A stretch of DNA of 64,000 bases from Bradyrhizobium paxllaeri (GTDB lineage: Bacteria > Pseudomonadota > Alphaproteobacteria > Rhizobiales > Xanthobacteraceae): contig NZ_CP042968.1 in assembly GCF_001693515.2 (NCBI RefSeq), forward strand, positions 4,464,001 through 4,528,000, in the 5' to 3' direction. Below are positions 37,723-46,180 of the stretch, piece by piece. How positions within the stretch are numbered: the first letter of the stretch is position 1; the number at the start of each line of letters is the position of its first letter. The translations under genes and the position numbers were made by a program. Under the pieces are notes generated by a model that searched no databases, was not told the DNA's origin, and worked only from the letters and a program-made list of their open reading frames with translations.

Positions 37723-39420
37723 TCAGCTGCCCGTCTTGGAAACATTGTCATTGGGCGCGTTTTCTTCACGCGAACCGGAAGCCACTTCGCTCGAAAACGC
37801 TATGGTCTCAAGCAATCCTCGCGCTTCCAGTTCATCGCGGACCAGCCGCTTCGGAATCTTGCCGTAGCCGGATTTCGGCAGCGCCTCCCAGAAGAAGAAA
37901 CGCTTCGGCATCTTGTAGCGCGGCACTTTCGGCGCGAGGAATGCGGCAAGCTCCGCTTCGCTCACGGCAGCAGCACCCTCACGCGCGACGCAGACGGCGA
38001 CGCCGACTTCGCCCCAGAACGGGTCGGGCACGCCGAGCACGGCCACTTCTCCGATCGCGGGATGGGTGAGAATCTTCTCCTCGACCTCGCGCGGATAGAT
38101 GTTGGAGCCGCCGGAGATGTACATGTCCGAGGCGCGGCCGGTGATGTAGACAAAACCCTCCTCGTCCATGTGGCCGAGATCGCCGGTGCGAAACCAGCCG
38201 TCGCGGAACGCCTTCGCATTGGCTTCGGGGTTATCGTAATAGCCGGCGAACACCGCGGGGCCGATCACGCAGATCTCGCCGGTCTCAAAGGCTTTAAGTT
38301 CACTCCCGTCATCGCCCTGGATCGAGACCTGCATGCCGGTGCGCTCGAAGCCGCAGGTGCCGATGCGGGCCTGCGGGCTGTCCTCGACGTCATGCAGGTT
38401 GGCCGGCATCACGGTGATGTTGCCGGTGACCTCGCCGAGCCCGAAATATTGCACCAGGACCTTGCCGAGCTTGTTCAGCGCGGCCTTCTGGTCCTCGCGA
38501 TACATCGGTGCCCCGGCGTAGATGACGAAGCGCAGCGAGGAGTGATCGAACTTGTCGACCGCGGGATGCTCGACCATCATCTTCAGAATGGTCGGCACGG
38601 TGAAGATGTTGCTGACACGATGCACCTCGATCAGCCGGAACGCCTCGGCGATGTCGAATTTTTCCGAAGGCAGCAAAATGGTCGGCACCCCGCGCGCGGC
38701 CTGCACGAGCTGGTGCACGCCGGCGCCATGCGACAGCGGCGCGACCACCAGCGAGGCATCCGTCTCCGTCGTGCCCGGCATCAGGTCGGCGAGATGATTT
38801 GTCACCACAAAGGCCATCTGGCCGTGGGTGAGCACGGCCGCCTTGGAGCGTCCCGTGGTGCCCGAGGTGAAGAAGAACCAGCAGGGATCGTCGTAATCGA
38901 CCGCCGCGTTCTCGATCTTCGCGCCGGCCTGCGCCGCGATCACGTCGCTCACCGCGCGTTCGCCGAGGGTGCCCTCGCCGATCCGCCAGATGAATTCGAG
39001 CGCGGGATTGGCAGCCGCCGTGGCATGCTCGGGAAAATCGCCATGGCACAAAAACGCCTTGGCGCCGGAGGCGCTGGCGAGATAGGCGACCTCGTCCGGC
39101 ATCAGGCGAAAATTCGTGGGCACCCAGACCGCGCCGAGGCGAAAGGCCGCGAACATCGACCAGAACATCTCGTCGCAATTCTTGGAATGGACCAGGATGC
39201 GGTCGCCCTTGACGACCCCACGCGCGGCGAGGCCTGCCGCCAGCGCCGATACGGCGGAATCGATCTCGCGCCAGGTCCAGGATTTCTCGCCCCAGACGAA
39301 ACCCGTGCGGTCGCCGTGACGACGGGCATTCTGGGTCAGCAGATGCGCGAGATTCATCACCCGGCGCGACATCCGCGCCAGCCCGCCGCGCGGGTTGGCG
39401 GTGGTCCCAGTGCCGGTCAT
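37723..39420 (-). CDS. AMP-dependent acyl-CoA synthetase/ligase
   Basis: About 565 residues (start at 39420 or the Met at 39357, MNLAHLLTQNARRHGDR). An ANL-superfamily enzyme activating a carboxylic acid to its CoA thioester via acyl-AMP: FFFTSGTTGRSKAAVLTHG (P-loop), YFGLGEVTGN, DGWFRTGDLGHMDEEGFVYI, GRASDMYISGGSNIYPREVE and the catalytic Lys in LPKSGYGKIPKRL. Acyl substrate not evident. The last 30 or so codons (after LEARGLLETIAF) are encoded by a family G dispersed repeat (37755-37804), so the C-terminus is an added tail. Confidence 0.92.
   Translation of the reverse strand: MTGTGTTANPRGGLARMSRRVMNLAHLLTQNARRHGDRTGFVWGEKSWTWREIDSAVSALAAGLAARGVVKGDRILVHSKNCDEMFWSMFAAFRLGAVWVPTNFRLMPDEVAYLASASGAKAFLCHGDFPEHATAAANPALEFIWRIGEGTLGERAVSDVIAAQAGAKIENAAVDYDDPCWFFFTSGTTGRSKAAVLTHGQMAFVVTNHLADLMPGTTETDASLVVAPLSHGAGVHQLVQAARGVPTILLPSEKFDIAEAFRLIEVHRVSNIFTVPTILKMMVEHPAVDKFDHSSLRFVIYAGAPMYREDQKAALNKLGKVLVQYFGLGEVTGNITVMPANLHDVEDSPQARIGTCGFERTGMQVSIQGDDGSELKAFETGEICVIGPAVFAGYYDNPEANAKAFRDGWFRTGDLGHMDEEGFVYITGRASDMYISGGSNIYPREVEEKILTHPAIGEVAVLGVPDPFWGEVGVAVCVAREGAAAVSEAELAAFLAPKVPRYKMPKRFFFWEALPKSGYGKIPKRLVRDELEARGLLETIAFSSEVASGSREENAPNDNVSKTGS
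37755..37804. repeat. Dispersed repeat, family G, inside a coding region
   Basis: GCGCGTTTTCTTCACGCGAA followed by CCGGAAGCCACTTCGCTCGA and AAACGCTATG matches the intergenic family G copy at 46064-46167, apart from a 30-bp spacer missing here. It supplies the C-terminal codons of the acyl-CoA ligase. Confidence 0.8.
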
Positions 39421-39609
39421 CGCAGGACCACCCGGGGGCCCCGCAGGGGACGCCAATCAACCGTTACGCATCGCAACACGGACATCGAACACCTCATTCG
39501 AACGATAACAGACGGCCGGGCGACCAATGGTTTGTCGCCAGCGTCATGCTCACCATGGTCCAGCCAGGCTCTCCCGTCCATAACCCGCCCCAACGATTTG
39601 AGGAACCAA

Positions 39610-40131
39610 ATGATTACACGCCGAAACCTGATCGTATCAGGCGTAGCCCTCGTGCTGGCCGCTGCCCTGCCGCACGACGCGCGCGCCGACGATCCCGCCG
39701 GCATTCTCACCGCGGTCTATACCCGCGTGGCCAAGGGCAAGGGAGATGGCGGCGGCACGTTCGTGATCGAGAATAAGGCCGCGAAAGCCAAATACCTGTC
39801 GAAATCGCTGATCGCGCTGTGGGCCAAAGCGGATGCCCGCACCAAAAACGGCGATGGCGGACCCGTGGGGTTCGACCCCGTCACCAATTCGCAGGATCCG
39901 GACGTGAAATCGTTCAAAGTGGCTGCCGAGAAGCAGGATGGCGACAAGGCGACTATTGCTGTCACGATCGAAGCCCATCAGCAGGATGCACGCGCCAACC
40001 AGGCCGACAAAACCATCCGCTACGACTTCGTCCGCGAGGCCGGTCAGTGGAAGATTGACGACATCAAGGGCGCCGTCGGTGGCAACCCATGGTCGGTTCG
40101 CGCCCTGCTCGTGGACTCATTCAAGTACTAG
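39610..40131 (+). CDS. Exported DUF3828-like protein
   Basis: 173 residues from the ATG at 39610 with GAGGA upstream. A signal peptide (ITRRNLIVSGVALVLAAAL, then PHDARA) may be Tat-recognised (RRNLIV). The mature domain (GILTAVYTRVAKGKGDGGGT, SKSLIALWAKADARTKNGD, FDPVTNSQDPDVKSFKVAAE, TIRYDFVREAGQWKIDDIKG) follows the DUF3828 pattern, an NTF2-like fold of unknown role in the periplasm. It is divergent from the acyl-CoA ligase. Confidence 0.75.
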   Translation: MITRRNLIVSGVALVLAAALPHDARADDPAGILTAVYTRVAKGKGDGGGTFVIENKAAKAKYLSKSLIALWAKADARTKNGDGGPVGFDPVTNSQDPDVKSFKVAAEKQDGDKATIAVTIEAHQQDARANQADKTIRYDFVREAGQWKIDDIKGAVGGNPWSVRALLVDSFKY

Positions 40132-40183
40132 CGGCTAAGGAAGCCAAGGCCTGCCAGTCAACGAACCGGCAGGCCCCCACGCA

Positions 40184-40585
40184 TTATTGCGGATGGTTGG
40201 CCAGTTCCTGGTCACTCAGGCGCCAGTCTTGCCAGAGCTGGAGCGCGCCCAACAGAACGACGATTCCGCCGAGCATGGCGTGCCAGATCCGGAGCGTCTC
40301 ATCGCCGGAATAGCCAAAGATGAAGGGCGAGGCGATCAGCCAGAGGCCAAGCACGATCTCGCCCACCTCCTCCCAGCGCTGCAATGCGACATATTCGAGC
40401 TGGGCCAGTCCGAAGATCAGCATGCCGACCACAAATGTATTGAGGATCATGGTGCTGCGTTCGGCGTCCATCACTTCATGATTGGAGAACGGAAACCACG
40501 GCGAAACTACGATCAGCACGCCAAGGAGCATGCCTAACCAGTCTTCCCATGTGCGATGTTTACTGAAGAAATGAATGCCCGACAT
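40184..40585 (-). CDS. SPW-repeat integral membrane protein
   Basis: 133 residues, four transmembrane helices in two repeats, each with an SPW-type motif: IVVSPWFPFSNHE and LIASPFIFGYSGDE. The N-terminus (HFFSKHRTWEDWLGMLLGVL) is typical of the SPW family. Such proteins are abundant in rhizobia; function unknown. It converges with the DUF3828-like gene. Confidence 0.85.
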   Translation of the reverse strand: MSGIHFFSKHRTWEDWLGMLLGVLIVVSPWFPFSNHEVMDAERSTMILNTFVVGMLIFGLAQLEYVALQRWEEVGEIVLGLWLIASPFIFGYSGDETLRIWHAMLGGIVVLLGALQLWQDWRLSDQELANHPQ

Positions 40586-40763
40586 TGTAGACCTCCCCTT
40601 GAAAAAAGAGGCATACGTCGGCGGCCGCGATCACAGCATTTTCGATCCCGAACCAGATCCGGCCGCTTCGGCGGCGTATGTCATCCTAAAGACGTAGGAA
40701 CGCTGCCCACCGCTGCAAGGTCCGCCCGCAGAGATCTTGGCGGACGGGAACCGCATCCGACCG

Positions 40764-41708
40764 CTATTGCGCCGCACCCAACCGTTGCAGACTCTCGCTG
40801 GCGATACGCAGATTTGGGCTGATCTCGAGTGCCTTGCGAAAATCCGCAATCGCGCCGGCCTTGTCGCCGAGCCACATCTTGGCCTGGCCGCGATTGTTCC
40901 AGGAGTAGGCATCGGCTGGATCGTATTGCAGCGCCTTGTCATAATCGGCCAGGCCGCCCTTGGTGTCGCCCTGGAACAGCCTGATCATGCCGCGATTGCG
41001 CCAGCCGCGCGCGTCCGTCGGCGCCATCTTGATAGCCTCGCCATAGTCGGCCGCGGCACGGTCGAGCTGCTCGTTGTCGCGATGGACATTGCCGCGGTTG
41101 ATATAGGCCAGCATGCTGGGTCGAAGCTTGATCTCCGTGGTGTAATCCGCAGCCGCACGAGCCATGTCGCGCTTGCGGTGATAGGCATAGCCGCGATTGC
41201 TGTAGGCGATGGCAAGCGCCGGATTGTGCTTGATGGCGGCGCTGAAATCGGCGATTGCGCGATCGAGGTCGCCCTTGTTGAACCAGGCGTCGCCGCGGTT
41301 GTTGTAGGCCAGCGCGAATGCGGGATCGATGCGGAGCGCGTCGTCGTAGTCGGCCACTGCACGGTCGAGATCGCGCTTGAAGGCGTAGACGCGGCCTCGG
41401 TTGGTGAGTGCACAGGCCGACGTCGGATCGAGCCGGATCGATTCATTGAGGTCGGCCAGCGCGGCGTCGAGCTGCCGCTTCTCGGTTAACCCATGCCCCC
41501 GGAAGCAATAGGCGGCAGCCAACCTCTTGCCCGTCTCGCGCTTGGCCTCGATGACAGCGCCGCAGGCGGCCACCTTGTCGTCCGGCGTCGTGGTGGTGCT
41601 GACGCAGGCCCGCCAGGTCTTGTCATCTTCGGCGGATGCGGCGGGTGCTTGCGCCAGTGTCACGGCTGCGCCCAGCAGCGAAGCGGTCAGGCAGGTCAAG
41701 ATACGCAT
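40764..41708 (-). CDS. Exported tetratricopeptide-repeat protein
   Basis: 314 residues. A signal peptide (MRILTCLTASLLGAAVTLAQ, then APAASA) is followed by about seven TPR units, for example PTSACALTNRGRVYAFKRDL, then DRAVADYDDALRIDPAFALA and YNNRGDAWFNKGDL. Canonical W/L-G-Y-A-F-A-P positions are kept. Probably a periplasmic protein-protein interaction scaffold. No operon partner. Confidence 0.9.
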   Translation of the reverse strand: MRILTCLTASLLGAAVTLAQAPAASAEDDKTWRACVSTTTTPDDKVAACGAVIEAKRETGKRLAAAYCFRGHGLTEKRQLDAALADLNESIRLDPTSACALTNRGRVYAFKRDLDRAVADYDDALRIDPAFALAYNNRGDAWFNKGDLDRAIADFSAAIKHNPALAIAYSNRGYAYHRKRDMARAAADYTTEIKLRPSMLAYINRGNVHRDNEQLDRAAADYGEAIKMAPTDARGWRNRGMIRLFQGDTKGGLADYDKALQYDPADAYSWNNRGQAKMWLGDKAGAIADFRKALEISPNLRIASESLQRLGAAQ

Positions 41709-41809
41709 ATCAGGTAATCCCCAGCAAGCCAGCTCCCCCTTCGTCGCCGGTTTGCATCGGCGGGTTCATGCCCCTACATCAAAGGGTGAATCACGCTGGG
41801 AATCACTGC

Positions 41810-42079
41810 ATGACCGCCATCCGCGACAACAAGGCTCAAAACCGCTTCGAACTCGACGTCGACGGCGCGGTGGCATTTGCGAACTATCGCGCCACACCCG
41901 CGGCTATCATCATCACCCACACCGAGACGCCCCGCGCACTGCGCGGCCGCGGCATCGCTTCCGAACTGATCAAGGGCGCGCTCGAACTGATCCGCGCCGA
42001 CGGCCGCAAGGTCATCGCCGGCTGCGGTTTCGTCGTGGATTACTTACGCAGAAATCCGGAGTTCGCCGATCTGACGTAG
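41810..42079 (+). CDS. Short GNAT-type N-acetyltransferase (YjdJ-like)
   Basis: 89 residues starting MTAIRDNKAQNRFELDVDGA. The single short GNAT domain (YRATPAAIIITHTETPRALR, then GRGIASELIKGALELIRADG, KVIAGCGFVVDYLRRNPEFADL) has the acetyl-CoA loop RGRGIASEL and the terminal YLRRNPEF characteristic of the N-acetyltransferase_2 family. The acceptor substrate is unknown. Starts upstream of 41810 would run into the divergent TPR gene. Confidence 0.88.
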   Translation: MTAIRDNKAQNRFELDVDGAVAFANYRATPAAIIITHTETPRALRGRGIASELIKGALELIRADGRKVIAGCGFVVDYLRRNPEFADLT

Positions 42080-42089
42080 TGGTGTTGTC

Positions 42090-42179
42090 GTAGCCCGGAT
42101 GGAGCGAAGCGCAATCCGGGATAGGTCCATCCGCTGCGATCTGGGTCCCCCGGATTTCGCTTCGCTCCATCCGGGCTAC
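42090..42179. repeat. Dispersed palindromic repeat, family B, copy 2
   Basis: GTAGCCCGGATGGAGCGAAG and CGCTCCATCCGGGCTAC arms, 90 bp. It lies 11 bp after the GNAT stop codon and 12 bp before the broken FAH gene. Confidence 0.85.
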
Positions 42180-42190
42180 GTCCCATGCGT

Positions 42191-42449
42191 CTACGTAATC
42201 CGGATCGACATATCCGGTAGGCCCTCGAGCTTGCACAGGATCACATCACCCTTCACCATCGGGCCGACATTTTCCGGCGTGCCGGAATAAATGATGTCGC
42301 CGGCCTTGAGTTCGAAGGGCTTCCGAAAGTTTGGAGATCTGCTCGGCCACGTTCCAGATCATGTTCTGCAGGTTGGAGTTCTGCTTGACCGTGCCGTTCA
42401 CCGCCAGCGAGATCGCGCCCTTGGTCGCCGATCGGCGCGCCATCGCCAA
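42191..42449 (-). pseudogene. Fumarylacetoacetate hydrolase-family gene remnant with frameshift
   Basis: The minus strand encodes the FAH C-terminal core, KGAISLAVNGTVKQNSNLQN then MIWNVAEQISKLSEA. After a one-base frame change it continues as FELKAGDIIYSGTPENVGPM, VKGDVILCKLEGLPDMSIRI, then stop. The join lies near 42318-42325. About 200 N-terminal residues with the metal-binding Glu residues are missing and the 5' side meets the terminator of the DUF3597 gene. A degraded fumarylpyruvate-hydrolase-like gene. Confidence 0.85.
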
Positions 42450-42451
42450 AC

Positions 42452-42478
42452 AAAAAGGCCCGCGTCACCGCGGGCCTT
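42452..42478 (-). terminator. Intrinsic terminator of the DUF3597 gene
   Basis: On the minus strand GGCCCGC (complement of 42470-42476) pairs with GCGGGCC (complement of 42457-42463), followed by a T tract from the A run 42452-42456. It lies 22 bp beyond the DUF3597 stop. Confidence 0.8.
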
Positions 42479-42499
42479 TCGGATGGATCTTAACGAAGC

Positions 42500-42886
42500 T
42501 CAGTGCTTGATATCAGGCGGCAGCTTGCCGCCATTGGCAGCCAGCTTGGCCATGACCTGCTTGTGCAGCCAGATATTCATGCTGGCGGAATCGTTGGTGT
42601 CGCCGGTGTAGCCGAGCTCTTTCGCGAGATCCTTGCGCGCGGCAAAGCTGGAATCGATGTCGAGCGCCTTCATCAGGTCGACGATCGAGGTGCGCCACGC
42701 CAGCTTCTCGCCCTTGGCAGCGACCGCCTTGTCCAGGATGGGCGCGACATCGACCGTCGCGGCAGCCGGTGCAGCGGCGGCCCCGCCGGACGATCCGGCT
42801 CCCGCGGCCGCGCCGCCACCGCCCGCCGGTGCGGCGTCTGCCTTGCTGCCGAAGATCGCGCCCATGATTTTTCCGAAAATGCTCAT
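42500..42886 (-). CDS. DUF3597 protein
   Basis: 128 residues from MSIFGKIMGAIFGSKADAAP. A short N-terminal amphipathic segment and an Ala/Gly-rich linker lead to the DUF3597 helical domain: DVAPILDKAVAAKGEKLAWR, TSIVDLMKALDIDSSFAARK and DLAKELGYTGDTNDSASMNI, ending WLHKQVMAKLAANGGKLPPD. Some Legionella effector-like and soil-bacterial proteins carry this domain; function unknown. It has its own terminator and a 290-bp upstream region. Confidence 0.85.
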   Translation of the reverse strand: MSIFGKIMGAIFGSKADAAPAGGGGAAAGAGSSGGAAAAPAAATVDVAPILDKAVAAKGEKLAWRTSIVDLMKALDIDSSFAARKDLAKELGYTGDTNDSASMNIWLHKQVMAKLAANGGKLPPDIKH

Positions 42887-43180
42887 CGTTGACTCCCAAT
42901 GACTTGAGGATGGGCTGAGTAGCTGCCGAGTTTTCGACCGACAGCACCACGCCGGGATCGCCGGCAAGTCTAGCCAGACCGAAGTAGCTTGCCAATGAAA
43001 CATTCACCTAAGCGTGAGTGCCTTTGTCGCTGTTTGAGAGTACGCTGATGACTCGGTTCGCGACTTGGCCAGTTCCATCCCTCTGTCCTCGCGTCTGGCC
43101 TGATCGTGATCATTTTATGAAGCGGCGCATTGGCGTCTTTCGATAGGCGCACCAATGCTGCCGGCAGGGAGACAGCGACC

Positions 43181-44092
43181 ATGGCCACCCTTCACGGCAA
43201 TGTCACATCTATGGCGCAGGGCGTAACCGATAACGCTGCCGCGCCAGTCATCCGAACCATCGGCTTGTCAGATCTCCATCGCGCCTTGCAGCGCGGCTGG
43301 GAAGATTTCAAGGCGGTACCAACTCACGCGATCATTCTGTGCGTTATCTATCCCGTGCTCGGATTGATGCTGGCGCGTGCCGTGCTCGGCTATTCCGTGC
43401 TGCCATTGCTGTTTCCGCTCGCCGCCGGCTTTGCCCTGATCGGTCCGTTTGCGGCAGTCGGCCTTTATGAGATGAGTCGCCGCCGCGAACGCGGTGAGCA
43501 AGCAACTGCCTGGGATGCGTTCGAGGTCGTGCGCTCGCCGTCGTTCGGCGCAATGCTCGGGCTCGGCGTCCTGCTGCTGGCCCTGTTCGTGACCTGGGTG
43601 GCCACCGCGCAGGCGATCTACATCGCCGCGTTCGGCTATGCGGGAGCGACCGGCATTTCCGATTTCGTCACGCGCGTGCTGACCACGTCACAAGGCTGGT
43701 GGCTGATCGTGGTCGGCTGCGGCGTCGGCTTCCTGTTCGCGCTCGTCGCACTTTGCATCAGCGTGGTCTCCTTCCCGCTAATGCTGGACCGTCACGCCGG
43801 CGCCGGCGATGCGATGGTGACTTCGCTGCGCGTGGTGGCACGCAATCCCGCGCCGATGGCGGCATGGGGATTCATCGTCGCGGCGCTGCTGGTCGTGGGA
43901 ACGTTGCCGTGCTTCCTCGGCCTGGCCGTCGTCATCCCCCTGCTCGGGCACGCCACCTGGCATCTTTACCGAGAGACGATCGAGCCGGAACTCAATCCGC
44001 AGCCGCTTCCGCCCCGCGCGCACCGCGAACGCAAGCCGGCCGCCGATTTTCCGGCCAACCTGTTCCCCTGGCGGCACAAGGATGGTGCATAG
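43181..44092 (+). CDS. DUF2189 integral membrane protein
   Basis: 303 residues from MATLHGNVTSMAQGV with AGGGAGA upstream. Six to seven transmembrane helices (HAIILCVIYPVLGLMLARAV; LLFPLAAGFALIGPFAAVGL; AMLGLGVLLLALFVTWVATA; GWWLIVVGCGVGFLFALVAL; AAWGFIVAALLVVGTLPCFL) and the DUF2189 hallmark LHRALQRGWEDFKAVPTHA near the N-terminus. The family is often near cytochrome oxidase-related or envelope genes; role unknown. The preceding 290 bp hold no gene that I can support. Confidence 0.85.
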   Translation: MATLHGNVTSMAQGVTDNAAAPVIRTIGLSDLHRALQRGWEDFKAVPTHAIILCVIYPVLGLMLARAVLGYSVLPLLFPLAAGFALIGPFAAVGLYEMSRRRERGEQATAWDAFEVVRSPSFGAMLGLGVLLLALFVTWVATAQAIYIAAFGYAGATGISDFVTRVLTTSQGWWLIVVGCGVGFLFALVALCISVVSFPLMLDRHAGAGDAMVTSLRVVARNPAPMAAWGFIVAALLVVGTLPCFLGLAVVIPLLGHATWHLYRETIEPELNPQPLPPRAHRERKPAADFPANLFPWRHKDGA

Positions 44093-44304
44093 GCTACGGG
44101 GAACCCTGATCAATCAAACCGCCGGTCGAATCCGACCGGCGGCTTGGCTGTTCACCGCTCACTAACGATGAATTGAGCATGTTCAACGGAATAGCATCCA
44201 GGGCCACGATTTGAGCCTTGTTTTGGCCGATCTTGCTTCGAACATTCGAACGTGACGTTGACACTAAACTCGATGAACGCATCGATCGTGGAGCGAACGG
44301 CACG

Positions 44305-45120
44305 ATGATCTCCCGCCTGCCTCTGCGCGCTCTCACCTTGGGCGCCCTGTTACTGAGTTCTGCGGTGCCCGCGCTCGCCGCGCCCTGCGGCACGGGCTCG
44401 TTCGAAAGCTGGCTGGAAGACTTCAAGAAGGAAGCGGCCGCCAAGGGAATATCGGCACCCGCCATTCAGGCCGGCCTGTCCGGCGTCACGCTCGACAAGA
44501 GCGTGCTGGCCCGCGACCAGTCGCAGAAGGTTTTCACCCAGAGCTTTGAGGAATTCTCCGGCCGAATGGTTCCGCCCCGCCTCACCCGCGGCTCCAACAT
44601 GCTCAAGCAATACGGTTCGGTGCTTGGGCGTATCGAACAGGCCTACGGCGTATCGGGCGAAGTGCTGGTGGCGATCTGGGGCCTGGAAACCGATTTCGGC
44701 GTCAACATCGGAAAGTTTTCGACGCTGCGCGCGCTGGCGACGCTGGCCTATGATTGCCGGCGCACCGAGTTGTTCAAGGCCGAGTTGATGGATGCGCTGC
44801 GCATTGTCGAGCGCGGCGATATCGCGCCGGCGGATCTGCGCGGCGCATGGGCCGGCGAAATCGGCCAGACCCAGTTCATGCCCTCGTCCTACATCAAATT
44901 CGCAGTTGATTTCGACGGCAACGGCCGCCGCGATCTCCTGCGCAGCCCGCCGGACGTGCTGGCTTCGACCGCCAACTTCCTCGCCAACCATGGCTGGCAG
45001 CGCGGCAAGGAGTGGGAGCCCGGCAGCGCCAATTTCGCGGCGATCAAGGAGTGGAACAAGAGCGAGGTCTACGCCAAGACCATCGCTGCTTTCGCGACGC
45101 AGCTTTCGCGCGCGCCCTAG
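44305..45120 (+). CDS. Lytic murein transglycosylase, MltB/SLT_2 type
   Basis: 271 residues from MISRLPLRALTLGALLLSSA (signal peptide). The SLT_2 domain cleaves peptidoglycan between MurNAc and GlcNAc to anhydro-MurNAc: FESWLEDFKKEAAAKGISA, FTQSFEEFSGRMVPPRLTRG, the catalytic Glu in AIWGLETDFGVNIG, TLAYDCRR, EIGQTQFMPSSYIKFAVDFD and STANFLANHGWQRG. It lacks the C-terminal peptidoglycan-binding domain found in longer homologues. A terminator follows at 45129. Confidence 0.92.
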   Translation: MISRLPLRALTLGALLLSSAVPALAAPCGTGSFESWLEDFKKEAAAKGISAPAIQAGLSGVTLDKSVLARDQSQKVFTQSFEEFSGRMVPPRLTRGSNMLKQYGSVLGRIEQAYGVSGEVLVAIWGLETDFGVNIGKFSTLRALATLAYDCRRTELFKAELMDALRIVERGDIAPADLRGAWAGEIGQTQFMPSSYIKFAVDFDGNGRRDLLRSPPDVLASTANFLANHGWQRGKEWEPGSANFAAIKEWNKSEVYAKTIAAFATQLSRAP

Positions 45121-45128
45121 CAAAACTC

Positions 45129-45157
45129 AAAGGGCCGGCCGAAATGACCGGCCCTTT
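45129..45157 (+). terminator. Terminator after the transglycosylase gene
   Basis: AAAGGGCCGG and CCGGCCCTTT pair around CCGAAATGA. The T run is short (TTT) but symmetric A residues make it usable on both strands, so it may also serve the small minus-strand frame next to it. Confidence 0.65.
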
Positions 45158-45165
45158 GCCACGCT

Positions 45166-45309
45166 CTATTTCGCCGCGCTCGCTTGCATCGCATTGCTCA
45201 GATGTGCTGCGCAGACGCCGGCCTTGCCGCTCAGCATCGCATCCTGCGCTGCCGCGATTTCTTTCTGGGCGGCGATCTTCCCCTCGCCGTCCGCCATGTT
45301 CTCGATCAT
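45166..45309 (-). pseudogene. Small or truncated protein fragment
   Basis: A minus-strand frame starting MIENMADGEGKIAAQKEIAA and ending AAHLSNAMQASAAK has coding-like composition and a Cys (KAGVCAAHL). It stays open upstream (DNLNKTET) to a stop at about 45385 without a better start codon. It resembles the C-terminal helix region of small secreted rhizobial proteins, so it may be the tail of a gene whose front was lost. Low confidence. Confidence 0.35.
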
Positions 45310-45836
45310 CGTTTCGGTCTTGTTCAGATTGTCGCCGCGGCGCCTGCGGCCCGTCTGGTGCGAACCATGCTGACACGCCCGTTAAACAGACCAATTGCCT
45401 ACAGTCGGGGTCGGAACGTCATTTCCTAGCAATGCTATAATAATGAATATATATTCATTATTATATCAGCAGACCACATGCGATTCGCGCATAAGAACGT
45501 TCCAAAAATCAGGATTTTCTCGGCATATTTGTCCGCCTTCGACGGCTCTCGGGCCGCATTGGCTAATGGTCCGGCAGCAAACGAGGCTTATTCGTCGTTT
45601 ACGAGAAACCCGAAAATTTCCGGTATTATTTGAATGGTTGAAGCACACTCTCACGCGCTTCGGGCAGCCAACCTGCGAGCCATACCGAAAGGTTAAGCGG
45701 ACCTTATCGTAGTTATGCGTTTGACGATTAGCTGCAACGCAACATCGGAACTTCTGCACTGCAAAATATAAGCTATATTCATTTCAACGATGAAGCTGTC
45801 CTCCAAGAGCTGAATCGTAACTGCAAGGAGACTACC
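45310..45836. other. AT-rich intergenic region without confident genes
   Basis: About 525 bp with clearly lower GC than its surroundings. Short frames exist on both strands (for example one starting MRFAHKNVPKIRIF at about 45479) but none has a good ribosome site or family resemblance. It holds the perfect palindrome at 45436-45465 and, at its right end, the promoter region of the DUF1127 gene. Composition suggests acquired or decayed DNA. Confidence 0.6.
45436..45465. repeat. Perfect 30-bp AT-only-like palindrome
   Basis: The arm TATAATAATGAATAT is followed directly by its exact complement, with no loop. Only two G/C pairs occur in 30 bp. It could be a regulator binding site, a cruciform or a replication/integration-associated site; no neighbouring copy exists in the window. 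Confidence 0.9.
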
Positions 45837-45989
45837 ATGTTGCTCTCGCTCATCCGCATGATCCAGGCTTTCCGGGATTATCAGCGCAATGTCAGCGAAC
45901 TGTCCCAGCTCAGCGACCGCGAACTGGCCGATATTGGCCTCGATCGTTCGGACATTCCGCGCGTTGCCTCCGGGGCCTATAACGGCTGA
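45837..45989 (+). CDS. DUF1127 small protein (YjiS-like)
   Basis: 50 residues: MLLSLIRMIQAFRDYQRNVS then ELSQLSDRELADIGLDRSDI and a short tail. AAGGAG lies 8 nt before the ATG. The LSxLSDRELxDIGLxRxDI core defines DUF1127. Related proteins in Agrobacterium and Rhodobacter influence small-RNA turnover and phosphate/carbon metabolism through an RNA-binding basic face. It is followed by a hairpin terminator. Confidence 0.9.
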   Translation: MLLSLIRMIQAFRDYQRNVSELSQLSDRELADIGLDRSDIPRVASGAYNG

Positions 45990-46017
45990 TCTCTGTTCAG
46001 CCGCCTGATGAACGGAT

Positions 46018-46042
46018 AACGCCCGCCCTCGTTGCGGGCGTT
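46018..46042 (+). terminator. Terminator after the DUF1127 gene
   Basis: AACGCCCGC pairs with GCGGGCGTT around CCTCGTT; followed by GTCGTTTG, a weak T run. It lies 29 bp downstream of the stop codon. Confidence 0.7.
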
Positions 46043-46063
46043 GTCGTTTGAGCCTTGATCTTG

Positions 46064-46167
46064 ACGCGTTTTCTTTACGCGAACCGGTATCCACCCCCGG
46101 ATCAAAGTCCGAGGGGCATACTTCGCTTGAAAACGCTATGGCAGGTGCGCTTCGCGTGAAAACGCGC
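46064..46167. repeat. Dispersed repeat, family G, copy 1
   Basis: ACGCGTTTTCTTTACGCGAA then CCGGTATCCACCCCCGGATC and ACTTCGCTTGAAAACGCTAT, repeated in part as TTCGCGTGAAAACGCG. It lies directly before trmFO. A shorter copy is inside the acyl-CoA ligase gene at 37755-37804. Confidence 0.8.
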
Positions 46168-46180
46168 TAACCCTGCGCGC

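Noticed and set aside
37555..39609. Very long plus-strand frame in front of the DUF3828-like protein
   Set aside because: Only the last 173 codons, from 39610, have a ribosome site and signal peptide; the rest is opposite to the acyl-CoA ligase.
45395..45712. 105-codon plus-strand frame in the AT-rich region
   Set aside because: It runs through the perfect palindrome, lacks a ribosome site and shows no protein-like composition.
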